Shown: positions 19,937 through 28,230, counted from the stretch's first letter. The stretch is 64,000 nt of DNA from Pandoraea anapnoica (GCF_902459765.1 NZ_CABPSP010000015.1:1-64000), one strand, 5' to 3'. A program made the numbers and translations. The notes: generated by a model not told the origin, from the letters alone.

Positions 19937-20698
19937 TCAGACCGGCGTCTCGTAAATAACGGCAAGCTGTTCGCGACGTCGCGGGTCGTCGCCAATCACA
20001 CGACCCTGCGCTTCCGCCCACGCGTGGGCATAGAAAGGCTGGCGCTGTACACCGATGACCAGTTGCAGACGCAGCCCGTCGTGCGCGCACCACAAGGCAA
20101 GCGCCGCGTACCACGGCAGGCAAGGCGTGCACTGTGGATAACACAACGCCGCGCGGTGCATCGCCGCGACGTACGGCGCGTAATCGCCGGGCAAACCGTA
20201 TTGCGTGTCGCGTCGTTGCTGGGCGGCATTGATGCGCCCGATAACGCCCGCCATACGTGTCTTGCGCGTCGCTCGCTGGGCTTGCCAGAGCCAGTAGCTC
20301 GCACGCATCACATCGCGAGCACGCGCGTTGCCCGCAAGATCACCGGGCATCGCCAGCCAGGCATCAAAGCCGAGACGAGGTGCCATGTCGCGCGTGGCGT
20401 GTCGCGTGTCGGGCATGGCCTGCTCACCGGGCGCGAGTAGCCCCTCGGCGTCGAACATGTCCTGCATCGCGGGCAGCGTCGGCGCAACGTCCTGTGGCGC
20501 GTGACGCCATCCGATCAGCCGACGTAGCGCCTGAGATTGCGCGTACGACAGATTGAAGTAGCGATCGTGAGCGAGCTTGAGCACGACGACGTGTGTGTCT
20601 ATCCCGACGATATGAACGTCCGGTGCCAGATGACGGAAAACCGGCGCGTCCGCACACGCGCCGGTTCCGATTCGCGTCGAATCTGCCACGTCAGGCAT
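19937..20698 (-). CDS. Lasso-peptide B protein: PqqD-like RRE fused to transglutaminase-like protease
   Basis: A 253-residue fused B protein. Residues about 20-90 resemble a RiPP recognition element (PqqD-like): VVVLKLAHDRYFNLSYAQSQALRRL. The C-terminal domain is transglutaminase-core-3: TPCLPWYAALALW with catalytic Cys193, PFYAHAW with His225, and VIGDDP with Asp237/238. B proteins bind and cut the leader from the precursor. All three catalytic residues are present. The start overlaps the upstream 25-codon ORF by 8 nt. It is followed after a 102-nt gap by the C gene. Confidence 0.85.
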   Translation of the reverse strand: MPDVADSTRIGTGACADAPVFRHLAPDVHIVGIDTHVVVLKLAHDRYFNLSYAQSQALRRLIGWRHAPQDVAPTLPAMQDMFDAEGLLAPGEQAMPDTRHATRDMAPRLGFDAWLAMPGDLAGNARARDVMRASYWLWQAQRATRKTRMAGVIGRINAAQQRRDTQYGLPGDYAPYVAAMHRAALCYPQCTPCLPWYAALALWCAHDGLRLQLVIGVQRQPFYAHAWAEAQGRVIGDDPRRREQLAVIYETPV

Positions 20699-20768
20699 GA
20701 CCTCCGGTCACCGGCGGCAGCACGTCGAGTTCGGTCACTTCCTTCGTGGTTCCCAGATCCTTCTTCAT
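20691..20768 (-). CDS. 25-residue ORF, candidate RiPP precursor (leader-like)
   Basis: ATG 20768 is preceded by AAAAAGGAATCC, a good ribosome site. The product begins MKKDLGTTKEVT and ends LPPVTGGHA. It overlaps the B gene start by 8 nt, where lasso precursors normally sit. DLGxxxxxT resembles the DLG...T leader pattern of proteobacterial lasso precursors. There is no normal core: a lasso core needs an N-terminal Gly (or similar) and an Asp/Glu at position 7-9, and nothing suitable follows either Thr. It may be a truncated precursor or the precursor of a different RiPP type. Confidence 0.55.
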   Translation of the reverse strand: MKKDLGTTKEVTELDVLPPVTGGHA

Positions 20769-20934
20769 TTAGGATTCCTTTTTGAACGAATACGAACGGA
20801 ATTGTCCGCATCTTCATCATAGGAAACGGGAGCCGATGCATTTATGGGAATTTTCCGAAGGCGCACGTGAACTCCATGCAGAGACTTGCAGGTCAAGGCG
20901 AGGCGAGGTGATGCGTAACGGCAACACCAAAACA

Positions 20935-20966
20935 AAACGCCCGTGAGGCGAACCTCACGGGCGTTT
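20935..20966 (-). terminator. Terminator of the lytic transglycosylase gene
   Basis: A 14-bp perfect stem (AAACGCCCGTGAGG, 20935-20948, against 20953-20966) with a 4-nt loop. On the minus strand it runs into TTTTGTTTT, 20 nt after the stop of the leftward gene. It isolates the lasso-type operon from readthrough. Confidence 0.88.
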
Positions 20967-20985
20967 GCGATAACGTTGCGTCGGC

Positions 20986-22677
20986 TTAGCGTTGCGCGGT
21001 CTTGGTGACCTTCGTCGCAGGCTTCACGGATGACTTCGCGACAGCCTTGGCAGGCGCCTTCGCGGCGGCCTTGGCCGGTGCCTTAGCTGCGACCTTGGCC
21101 GCCGGTGCCGCCTTGCTGGCGACCGCCGTCTTGGCCGGCTTGGCGGCCGGACGGTGGTCGACCACACGAATCATCTTGCCGTTCTTGCCACGTACCAGAC
21201 GCGTGCGCGGTGCATCGTCGTCATCCTTCGCCGCGACCGGCTCCGGTGCGGAGGCGGCGAGCACGCGCGAGGCTTCCTTCACCGGCACGTGCAGCACCAG
21301 CAGCTGGCCCGACGTCAGCGTATCGCGGCGCAGACGGTTCCAGCTCTTGATCTGCGCAACGCTCACACCGCTGCGCGATGCCACGCCAGCGAGCGTGTCG
21401 TGCTTGCGGGCGCGCACCATCACCTTGCGGGTGTCGGGCAGATCCGGTTCGAGGGCCAGCACGGCGCTGCTCGCGACCGAGGCGCTGATGTCCTGATCGA
21501 TGTCGTCCGAGCGCGGCACCAGCAGCGTCGAACCTGCCTTCAGGCGCATGCGCGGCGCAATGTTATTGACCGAGCGGATGACGGCTGCGTCGACGCCCAG
21601 CTTGCGCGCCACGTCTTCCGGACGCTCACGCGATGCCGACGTGTACGTCGTCCAGCTCGACAACGGCTTGTCGTAGCCCTTCAGACGACGCTGGAACACT
21701 TCGGCACTTTCAAACGGCAACAGAATTTGCGGCTGTGCAGCACCCAGAATCACTGGCTTGCGGAACGACGGGTTGAGTGCACGGAATTCGTCGAGCGGCA
21801 GATCGGCCAGCTTGGCGGCCAGCGCCACATCGATATCGCGCTTGGTGGTGACGCTCACGAAATACGGGTGATTCGGAATCTCCGGCAGCTTCACGCTATA
21901 GATGTCCGGATGCGCAATGATGTTCTTGATGGCCTGGAGCTTCGGCACGTAATAGCGCGTCTCCGTGGGCATGCGCAGGCTCAGATAGTCGGTCGGCAGA
22001 CCTTGTGCCTGATTACGGTCGATGGCGCGCTGCACGTTGCCCTCGCCCCAGTTATAGGCGGCCAGTGCAAGATGCCAGTCGCCGAACATCGCGTAGAGCT
22101 TCGAGAGGTAATCGAGAGCGGCGGTCGTCGAGGCGAGCACATCGCGGCGCTCGTCCTGGAACATGTTCTGCTTGAGGTTGTACGTCTTGCCCGTGCTGGG
22201 GATGAACTGCCACATGCCGGCGGCCTTGGCCGTCGAGAGCGCCTGCGGGTTGTATGCACTTTCCACAAACGGCAGCAGCGCGAGTTCCGTCGGCATATGA
22301 CGACGTTCAAGCTCTTCGACGATGTGGAACAGATACTTCTCGGAACGCTGAATCATGCGCTCGACATACTCGGGGCGCTGCGCGTACCACTGGGTACGAT
22401 CCTGCGCGAGGTCGGTGTCGAGGTCGGGAATGGAGAATCCGTGGCGGATGCGCGACCAGAGATCCGCGTCGTCGCTGCCGTAGGCCAGATCGTTGATCGA
22501 GTCGTTGTCCAGATCGATCGTCTGATCGCTGGAGACGCGCTGCTTGCCTTTTACGGTCGAAGCGACAGGCGACTTGCTCTGCGCATCGGGTGTGGAATTC
22601 GATGCACCTGTGGTCGGCGCTGTGCTGGCACACGCTGCGAGAAGCAGCGTCAGGAGCAAGCTAACGATAAGTCGCAT
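20986..22677 (-). CDS. mltD: Membrane-bound lytic murein transglycosylase with LysM repeats (MltD-like lipoprotein)
   Basis: A 563-residue protein. A lipoprotein signal is visible: MRLIVSLLLTLLLAAC with the lipidated Cys at 16. The SLT catalytic domain includes ALLPFVESAYNPQALSTAKAAGMWQFIPSTGKTYNL (catalytic Glu in FVES) and LAAYNWGEGNV. Two LysM repeats follow (about residues 340-385 and 425-470). The C-terminal 60 residues are an Ala/Lys/Pro-rich tail (AAKVAAKAPAKAAAK) that may bind the wall or DNA non-specifically. It cleaves the glycan strands of peptidoglycan at the periplasmic face of the outer membrane. Confidence 0.9.
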   Translation of the reverse strand: MRLIVSLLLTLLLAACASTAPTTGASNSTPDAQSKSPVASTVKGKQRVSSDQTIDLDNDSINDLAYGSDDADLWSRIRHGFSIPDLDTDLAQDRTQWYAQRPEYVERMIQRSEKYLFHIVEELERRHMPTELALLPFVESAYNPQALSTAKAAGMWQFIPSTGKTYNLKQNMFQDERRDVLASTTAALDYLSKLYAMFGDWHLALAAYNWGEGNVQRAIDRNQAQGLPTDYLSLRMPTETRYYVPKLQAIKNIIAHPDIYSVKLPEIPNHPYFVSVTTKRDIDVALAAKLADLPLDEFRALNPSFRKPVILGAAQPQILLPFESAEVFQRRLKGYDKPLSSWTTYTSASRERPEDVARKLGVDAAVIRSVNNIAPRMRLKAGSTLLVPRSDDIDQDISASVASSAVLALEPDLPDTRKVMVRARKHDTLAGVASRSGVSVAQIKSWNRLRRDTLTSGQLLVLHVPVKEASRVLAASAPEPVAAKDDDDAPRTRLVRGKNGKMIRVVDHRPAAKPAKTAVASKAAPAAKVAAKAPAKAAAKAPAKAVAKSSVKPATKVTKTAQR

Positions 22678-23052
22678 TGATCGGGCTCGATTTGGGTTAC
22701 ATCTTCATGAAATTGGCAAGGATGTTAAGGAAACCCTTCAGATGCGTCAACCTTTCTGCCTAATTTTTTTGCAAAATTTACGCAGAAATGGCCCAAAAAT
22801 AAGGGTTATCCCCGAGTTTGAATTCACAAATTGTGGCCGCGACGAGACGCATTTTCGACGCGCTTTGTGACAGTCCGCACGTATACGATGCCATCGATAC
22901 GACACCGAAACTTCACACTCGGGGCGATTCGTCAGGGCGGAGCAGGCGGTGACAGACCTGTCAACGCCTGCTCCGTGACAGAGCGCATGACGCGCAGCGT
23001 TGTTGACAGCGCGGCGCTTGCACAGCTAGCGCTTTGCGCGCCAGCCGTGAAA
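22678..23052. other. Gene-free region upstream of mltD and downstream of gloB
   Basis: No credible gene. The half next to mltD (22735-22800) is AT-rich with a TTTTTTTGCAAAATTT tract and should hold its promoter. The half near gloB contains the hairpin at 22938-22975. Confidence 0.6.
22938..22975. repeat. Long hairpin downstream of gloB
   Basis: CGGAGCAGGCG (22938-22948) pairs perfectly with CGCCTGCTCCG (22965-22975), and inside it TGACAG pairs with CTGTCA. It is one nearly continuous stem of about 17 bp. It lies 78 nt after the gloB stop on the minus strand and has no T run, so it is either a rho-dependent-type 3' structure or a small repeat. Confidence 0.65.
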
Positions 23053-23880
23053 TCAGCGAAAGGTGTCCTTCCAGCCGCGCACGGTCGCGAAGACCGCTTC
23101 GCGCGAGAGCGACGTGCGCCCCGCGTGGGCTTCGGCGGCCGCGACCACGGCCGGGGCGTCGCTGCGAAGGAAGGGGTTGGTCGCGCGCTCCTGGGCGAGC
23201 GTCGTGGGCAGCGTCGGACGACCGGCCGCACGTAGCGCCGTCGCTTCCCGATGCCACGCGCCGAGCGCCTCGTTATCCGGATCCACGGCGAGCGCGAAGC
23301 GGATATTCGATAACGTATATTCGTGCGCGCAGTGCACGAGCGTGGCGGGCGGCAGCGCGGCGAGCGTGTCGAGCGATGCAAGCATTTGCGCAGGCGTGCC
23401 TTCGAACAGCCGCCCGCAACCGCACGAGAACAACGTGTCGCCGCAGAACAGGTGCGGAGCACCCGCGGCACCGGCCCCCAGGAAATACGCGATGTGGCCA
23501 GCGGTGTGGCCGGGCACGTCGATCACCTGAAGCGTCATGGCGGGCGACGCGATGTGCACCGTCTCGCCGCCGTTGTGCGGATGATCGACGCAGGCGATCG
23601 CCTCATGTGCGGGACCGTGCACCGGTACGTCGAAACGTTCGAGCAATGTGTCGACGCCGCCGATGTGGTCGGCATGCTTGTGTGTGACGAGGATGGCGCG
23701 CAGCGTGAGGTTGCGCGAGTCAAGATAGGCGAGCACCGGGGCGGCATCGCCCGGGTCCACCACGACGGCATCTTTGCCGTTATCGACGACCCAGAGATAA
23801 TTGTCCTGGAACGCGGGGACCGGAAAAACGGTCAGTGTTTCGGCCGACTGGCCACTCACCGCATCTGCGTGCGCATCCAT
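23053..23880 (-). CDS. gloB: Hydroxyacylglutathione hydrolase (glyoxalase II)
   Basis: A 275-residue metallo-beta-lactamase-fold enzyme. The metal motif is VTHKHADHIGG (HxHxDH), with VPGHTAGH, FCGDTLFSCGCGRLFEG and VHCAHEYTLSNIRFAL as further ligand segments. It hydrolyses S-lactoylglutathione to lactate and glutathione. The gene is divergent from a methyltransferase gene with only 14 nt between the two ATGs, so the promoters must overlap the coding ends. Confidence 0.93.
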   Translation of the reverse strand: MDAHADAVSGQSAETLTVFPVPAFQDNYLWVVDNGKDAVVVDPGDAAPVLAYLDSRNLTLRAILVTHKHADHIGGVDTLLERFDVPVHGPAHEAIACVDHPHNGGETVHIASPAMTLQVIDVPGHTAGHIAYFLGAGAAGAPHLFCGDTLFSCGCGRLFEGTPAQMLASLDTLAALPPATLVHCAHEYTLSNIRFALAVDPDNEALGAWHREATALRAAGRPTLPTTLAQERATNPFLRSDAPAVVAAAEAHAGRTSLSREAVFATVRGWKDTFR

Positions 23881-23894
23881 ATATACTCGCCACC

Positions 23895-24761
23895 ATGTCA
23901 GAACGTCCGATTATAGACTGGCCCGTATGGCTCGTCTCACCGCCAGGCCGCTACGCGCTCGCATGGGAACAGGCCCTCTTCGACCAATGGGTCGGGGATC
24001 TGTTCGGCTATCACGCGTTGCAGCTCGGCCGTCCCGAGCTTGATACGTTACGCGAAAACCGCATGCCCTACCGGGGCCTCATCCTGCCCGCCGCGCGCGG
24101 CCCGGAGGCCCCGCCGCTCATGACCAAAGCCGCAAGCGACACGACCAGTTGCGCGCCATCCGGCACGCCCGGAGGTGCAAGCGCGGAGATGGTCGCACGC
24201 GATATCCTCGTGAGCCGCTTCGACGAACTGCCGATCGCCACGGCCAGCACAGATCTTGTGGTGCTGCCGCACGTGCTCGAATTTGCCGAGAATCCTCACG
24301 ACATCCTGCGCGAGGTCGAACGCATTCTCGTGCCCGAAGGTCAGGTCATCATTACCGGATTCAACAACCTGAGTCTATGGGGCGCACGGGAGGAACTGGG
24401 TCGGCTCGCCGGCGCGCCGTTCCTGCCACCGGGGGCCGATCTGATTGCCTTCACCCGCCTGAAGGACTGGCTCAAGCTGTTGTCGTTCGATATCGACCGT
24501 GGCCGCTTCGGGTGTTATCGTCCGCCGCTTCGTGGCGACCACTGGTTGCAACGTTTCGAATTCATGGAGCCTGCGGGCGACCGCTGGTGGCCGATCTTCG
24601 GCGCGCTGTATGCCGTGCGTGCGGTCAAGCGCGTCAAGGGCATGCGTTTGGTCGGCAAAGTCCGCAAGCGTATACTCGGCCTCCAGCCAGCGGCGGCACC
24701 GGTTGCCACACCGAATACCACGCATCGCCAACTGGCGGAAACGACCGAAGCGTCCGATTGA
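23895..24761 (+). CDS. Class I SAM-dependent methyltransferase (Methyltransf_11 type)
   Basis: A 288-residue protein from ATG 23895. The central part has the post-motif I / motif II layout of Rossmann methyltransferases: LPIATASTDLVVLPHVLEFAENPHDILREVERILVPEGQVIITGFNNLSLWG. The classical GxGxG motif I is degenerate. A homologue at this place (between gloB and rnhA) is common in Burkholderiaceae. The substrate is unknown. It is 11 nt upstream of rnhA and probably co-transcribed. Confidence 0.85.
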   Translation: MSERPIIDWPVWLVSPPGRYALAWEQALFDQWVGDLFGYHALQLGRPELDTLRENRMPYRGLILPAARGPEAPPLMTKAASDTTSCAPSGTPGGASAEMVARDILVSRFDELPIATASTDLVVLPHVLEFAENPHDILREVERILVPEGQVIITGFNNLSLWGAREELGRLAGAPFLPPGADLIAFTRLKDWLKLLSFDIDRGRFGCYRPPLRGDHWLQRFEFMEPAGDRWWPIFGALYAVRAVKRVKGMRLVGKVRKRILGLQPAAAPVATPNTTHRQLAETTEASD

Positions 24762-24772
24762 TTGTTTGAGAG

Positions 24773-25219
24773 ATGACCTTGCCGCAAGTTGAGATCTATA
24801 CCGACGGCGCCTGTAAAGGCAATCCCGGCCCCGGCGGCTGGGGCGCCCTGCTCGTCGCGGGCAAGCACCGCAAGGAAATGTTCGGCGGTGAACCCAACAC
24901 CACGAACAACCGCATGGAGCTTCTCGCCGTCATCCGTGCGCTCGAAGCCCTGAACAAACCCTGTCAGGTTGTGCTGCATACCGACTCGCAGTATGTCCAG
25001 AAGGGCATCAGCGAGTGGATTCACGGCTGGAAGGCGCGTGGCTGGAAGACGGCCGCGAAGGAACCGGTGAAGAATGCCGACCTCTGGCAGGAGCTGGACG
25101 CCGTCTCGCAGAAGCACGATATCGACTGGCGCTGGGTGAAGGGCCATGCGGGGCACGACGGCAACGAAGCCGCCGACCAGTTGGCCAATCGCGGCGTCGA
25201 GAGCCTGCGCCGCGGCTAA
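24773..25219 (+). CDS. rnhA: Ribonuclease HI
   Basis: A 148-residue RNase HI. The catalytic carboxylates are in [17 protein letters not shown] (Asp), [14 protein letters not shown] (Glu), [12 protein letters not shown] (Asp) and [15 protein letters not shown] (last Asp). It degrades the RNA strand of RNA-DNA hybrids. rnhA immediately followed by dnaQ is a widely conserved proteobacterial arrangement. Confidence 0.96.
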   Translation: MTLPQVEIYTDGACKGNPGPGGWGALLVAGKHRKEMFGGEPNTTNNRMELLAVIRALEALNKPCQVVLHTDSQYVQKGISEWIHGWKARGWKTAAKEPVKNADLWQELDAVSQKHDIDWRWVKGHAGHDGNEAADQLANRGVESLRRG

Positions 25220-25316
25220 GCCCTTCGCATCATCCGCGCACTGCGTGGGGACGTTGTCATTTGCAATGGCCCGCAGTGCGCCAATTCCGAAAGCACACGA
25301 AACACGACCGAACATC

Positions 25317-26057
25317 ATGCGACAACTGATCCTCGATACCGAAACCACCGGCCTGAATGCCAAGACGGGCGACCGTCTGCTGGAAATCGGTTGCGTCGAA
25401 CTGGTCAATCGACGCCTGACCGGCAACAACCTGCACTTCTACATCAACCCCGAGCGCGACAGCGATCCGGGCGCACTGGCGGTGCACGGCCTCACGACCG
25501 AATTCCTGTCCGACAAACCCAAGTTCGCCGAGATCGCCGAGCAGTTGCGCGAGTACTGCCGCGACGCCGAGATCATCATTCACAACGCGGCGTTCGACCT
25601 TGGCTTTCTCGACATGGAGTTCGGCCGCCTCGGCTGGCCGCCATTCATGCAGCATTGTTCGGGGCTGATCGACACGCTGCTGCGTGCGCGCGAAATGTTC
25701 CCGGGACGCCGCAATTCGCTAGACGCGCTGTGCGAACGACTCGGCGTGAACAACGCACACCGTACGCTGCACGGCGCGTTGCTCGATGCGGAACTGCTCG
25801 CGGACGTCTATCTCGCGATGACGCGCGGTCAGGAAAGCCTCGTCATCGACGACAGCGAAGATGACGAGAGCAACGACGGCGTGCCGCGCGAGAAGATTTC
25901 GTTGCGTCAGTTCGATCTGCCGGTGATCCTCGCGGCCAGTGAAGAAGTGGAGATGCACGATGGCGTACTCAACGGCATCGACAAGGGCATGAAGGGGACG
26001 TGCGTGTGGCGCAAGGAACCGACGCCGCCGGAAGGCGAAGCACCGGCAGCGCCCTGA
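25317..26057 (+). CDS. dnaQ: DNA polymerase III epsilon subunit (proofreading 3'-5' exonuclease)
   Basis: A 246-residue DEDDh exonuclease. Exo I is LILDTETTGLNAKTGDRLLEIG, Exo II is IIIHNAAFDLGFLDMEF, and Exo III-epsilon is AHRTLHGALLDAELLADVY. ATG 25317 gives the standard N-terminus MRQLILDTETTG. It proofreads for the replicative polymerase through the alpha subunit. The C-terminal region after residue 180, including an acidic DDSEDDESND stretch, is the part that normally contacts alpha. Confidence 0.95.
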   Translation: MRQLILDTETTGLNAKTGDRLLEIGCVELVNRRLTGNNLHFYINPERDSDPGALAVHGLTTEFLSDKPKFAEIAEQLREYCRDAEIIIHNAAFDLGFLDMEFGRLGWPPFMQHCSGLIDTLLRAREMFPGRRNSLDALCERLGVNNAHRTLHGALLDAELLADVYLAMTRGQESLVIDDSEDDESNDGVPREKISLRQFDLPVILAASEEVEMHDGVLNGIDKGMKGTCVWRKEPTPPEGEAPAAP

Positions 26058-26112
26058 TTGCACGATCTTTCGGCGAATACGGCGAGCCTCGCGAAAAATT
26101 CGCACAAAGCCC

Positions 26113-26141
26113 TTCCCAAACGAAGAAAACGTCCCTATAAT
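26113..26141 (+). promoter_or_regulatory. Likely promoter of tRNA-Val
   Basis: A consensus -10 box TATAAT at 26136-26141 stands in a GC-rich background, with a weak -35 (TTCCCA, 26113-26118) 17 nt upstream. The roughly 185-nt leader to the tRNA can form structure: TTTGCTGC (26149-26156) pairs with GCAGCAAA (26211-26218), and CTTGCGA / TCGCAAG forms an inner hairpin. Confidence 0.5.
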
Positions 26142-26331
26142 CGCTGTCTTTGCTGCTTGCGAGTCATCGCAAGAAACGACGTGAAGTGATCGAGAGATAT
26201 CATCACGACGGCAGCAAAACAGAAGAAAAGAAAGGTTGCAGACTTCTACGAAAACAGTTAAAGTTCTGCTCCTGATTGCGAAAGAAGAACTTCAGCAATC
26301 AACACTAAGTCATTGATTTAGTTAATGATTT

Positions 26332-26406
26332 GGGTGGTTAGCTCAGCGGTAGAGCACTGCCTTCACACGGCAGGGGTCACAGGTTCAATCCCTGTACCAC
26401 CCACCA
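26332..26406 (+). tRNA. tRNA-Val(CAC)
   Basis: A cloverleaf with acceptor GGGTGGT/ACCACCC, D-arm GCTCAGCGGTAGAGC, anticodon arm CTGCC-TTCACAC-GGCAG (anticodon CAC) and T-arm CAGGTTCAATCCCTG. The CCA end is encoded at 26404-26406. Its 3' part is the attachment site of the integrated element that follows, and the gene stays intact. Confidence 0.95.
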
Positions 26407-26411
26407 GATTC
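26358..26411 (+). repeat. attL, left 54-bp attachment repeat inside tRNA-Val
   Basis: It runs from the anticodon stem through the CCA end plus GATTC. It is identical over 54 nt to 42372-42425. The two sites are in direct orientation, as needed for excision. Confidence 0.92.
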
Positions 26412-26436
26412 CCTGGTGAGTATTCCCAGAAGAAAC

Positions 26437-26471
26437 AACGGCTTAGGTTTAACGACCTAGGCCGTTTTTCT
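26437..26471 (+). terminator. Terminator after tRNA-Val, supplied by the element
   Basis: AACGGCTTAGGT (26437-26448) pairs with ACCTAGGCCGTT (26455-26466), with one G:T pair and a 6-nt loop, and runs into GTTTTTCTTTT. It lies inside the element, 30 nt after the tRNA, and so replaces the native terminator that insertion moved to 42443. Confidence 0.85.
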
Positions 26472-26815
26472 TTTCTGCGAGCCAATTCCTAGCTGCGCCG
26501 CAAGACTGCGCGAGTCTTATGCACGTCCTACGGTTCCGGCGAATTCTGCTTGGTTTAGGTCCAAGCCGGATTGCTTGGCCGCCGCTATTTTACCCTGCCG
26601 GACTCGACAGGCAGGGGTATCGAGTTGCGGCGATGGGAGCTGGCGAGGTCGCGCGCCCCACCCTTTTTGCGGCCTGACTAGTCGGCACGCCCCTCTGCGC
26701 TAGTGGCTGCCCATCCGTGCAGCAAGCCGCCCGCGCTCCGTAGAAGTGTCCAAACCGGGGCCGCGAGCGGTCGAAAAATCCCGCTAGGCGGACGGCGCGG
26801 CAAGACCGGGTAGGG
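26472..26815. other. Gene-free left end of the element
   Basis: No credible gene. It holds one copy (26738-26798) of a diverged repeat that recurs at 28231-28290 on the other side of the repressor/methyltransferase pair. Confidence 0.55.
26738..26798 (+). repeat. Diverged non-coding repeat, copy 1
   Basis: Begins CCGTAGAAGTGTCCAAACCGG and passes CGAAAAATCCCGCTAGGC to CGGCGCG. By eye it is about three-quarters identical to 28231-28290 with a few one-base gaps. Confidence 0.5.
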
Positions 26816-27292
26816 TCAGCCAAACTCGTTCAGCGCATCCCACCGCACAGCCCTCACGATCCCCCAATTCCCACTGGCATTCGGTCTACGCCACTGAGCC
26901 ACGTCTAGCTTTTCCAGATAAGCCAACGCCTCATCGAAGCCATCAAACGATTGCTCGTCCTCTTTTGGACCAACGTGATACCTGTTTGATCGTCGCATCC
27001 TCAGACCGGGATGGAAACATGTGCCGTCTGCAGCATAGGGCACACGAATGGGCGCGCGCTGTGCATTCGCTATCGGCTCATTGCTGATGAACAGCTTGTG
27101 AACTTCGACCTTAAGGGCTACAGCAAGGATTTCTATTGCATCCAGAGACGGGTTGCCCTTGCCGCGCTCGATGCGGCTCATGTAACTGCGGGCAAAGCCG
27201 CAATGATCGGCGAACGCTTCCTGCGACAAGCCGGTAGCTTGCCGCAACGCTCTTACCCGATCTCCGAATCGCTTTCTCAGATGATGTTCCAC
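26816..27292 (-). CDS. XRE-family repressor-like transcriptional regulator
   Basis: A 158-residue protein. Residues about 8-65 are a Cro/CI-type HTH: FGDRVRALRQATGLSQEAFADHCGFARSYMSRIERGKGNPSLDAIEILAVAL. The C-terminal part (FDEALAYLEKLDVAQWRRP, GNWGIVRAVRW) is not a LexA-type peptidase, so control by RecA-stimulated cleavage is not indicated. The start appears to be GTG 27292 with no clear ribosome site, possibly leaderless. It is divergent from the FkbM gene, with repeats in the 110-nt spacer. It is the likely master repressor of the element. Confidence 0.85.
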   Translation of the reverse strand: MEHHLRKRFGDRVRALRQATGLSQEAFADHCGFARSYMSRIERGKGNPSLDAIEILAVALKVEVHKLFISNEPIANAQRAPIRVPYAADGTCFHPGLRMRRSNRYHVGPKEDEQSFDGFDEALAYLEKLDVAQWRRPNASGNWGIVRAVRWDALNEFG

Positions 27293-27294
27293 GG

Positions 27295-27347
27295 TGGTGA
27301 CTTTCGGTCAAATGACCACCAATCAGCCACGCACCAATCGGACACGC
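27295..27347. promoter_or_regulatory. Operator-like repeats between repressor and FkbM gene
   Basis: GGTCA-AA-TGACC is a perfect palindrome at 27306-27317. Right after it come two tandem 15-bp units, ACCAATCAGCCACGC (27318-27332) and ACCAATCGGACACGC (27333-27347), matching at 12 of 15 positions. Their position just upstream of the GTG start of the XRE gene suggests autoregulation. Confidence 0.6.
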
Positions 27348-27438
27348 ACTATTCGTAACAAATTTAAGATAAGATTACTCTTTGGAAACGGCCCGATAGG
27401 TCGTGGTGCCCATCAAATTCGCATCCGAAACCAAAACG

Positions 27439-28164
27439 ATGAATCTTCTCGCCGGTTGGAAGCACAATTTTTTCGACGCCCACAGGCTGTATGCCCAGTG
27501 GGAGCAAACCCACCTTAAAAAGGTCTTTGACCGTTTTGATGTCGACTGTGTTTTCGACATCGGAGCGAATCAAGGGCAATACGCCGAAATGCTCAGGCGG
27601 CGGGTCGGATATAAAGGGTGGATCTTTTCGTTTGAACCGAACCCGCGCGATGCCGCGATCCTAAGGCAGAGGGCCAGAAACGACAGTAAGTGGACCGTGA
27701 GTGAGATCGCCATCTCAGATCAAGACGGGTCGGCCACCTTCAACGTTATGCGCGCCAGCCAGTTCAGTTCCCTGAGCGCCCCTAGTCAAGCCGATACCAA
27801 GCTATTCGAGCAAATGAATCGGGTCGAAAAAGTTGTGACCGTTCAGACGTGGACGCTTTCCACTGCGCTATCTCGACTTCGGTTGCAGCAGAATTTTTCT
27901 CGACCGTTTCTGAAGATGGACACGCAAGGCTATGACGTCAATATCGTTAGAGGGTCGCCGCAGGCTGTGCGTGAATTCATCGGCCTGCAGAGTGAGCTTT
28001 CAGTGGCAAAGCTATATGCCGATGCGATGGACTTTCGGCAGGCCATCACAGAATATGAGCGCCACGGATTCACACTGAGTGCTTTCGTGCCGAATAATTC
28101 CGGGCATTTCCCGCGCCTTATCGAAACGGACTGCATCATGGTCCGATCGGATTTAGTGGGTTGA
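27439..28164 (+). CDS. FkbM-family methyltransferase
   Basis: A 241-residue protein of the FkbM family. Motif I is VDCVFDIGANQGQYAEMLRR, followed by GWIFSFEPNPRDAAILRQRA. FLKMDTQGYDVNIVRGSPQAV is the family's characteristic motif with the acidic D-x-Q/E-G segment. Such enzymes O-methylate sugars or small molecules. ATG 27439 gives the conventional length; an in-frame GTG at 27403 would add 12 residues. It sits as cargo next to the element's repressor and could modify surface glycans of the host (inference). Confidence 0.85.
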   Translation: MNLLAGWKHNFFDAHRLYAQWEQTHLKKVFDRFDVDCVFDIGANQGQYAEMLRRRVGYKGWIFSFEPNPRDAAILRQRARNDSKWTVSEIAISDQDGSATFNVMRASQFSSLSAPSQADTKLFEQMNRVEKVVTVQTWTLSTALSRLRLQQNFSRPFLKMDTQGYDVNIVRGSPQAVREFIGLQSELSVAKLYADAMDFRQAITEYERHGFTLSAFVPNNSGHFPRLIETDCIMVRSDLVG

Positions 28165-28230
28165 CTTCGGCCAAGGGTTCGCGGAATCGCCCGGAGCCTG
28201 CGAGGGCCCACGCCGCGCGACGAACTCGGC

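Noticed and set aside
20599-20841. 80-codon minus-strand frame as an alternative RiPP precursor
   Set aside because: It runs through the B gene in another frame and lacks a ribosome site. The 25-codon ORF has a ribosome site and the expected coupling to B.
21154-22680. 508-codon plus-strand frame opposite the lytic transglycosylase
   Set aside because: Shadow frame, Arg/His-rich, no family features.
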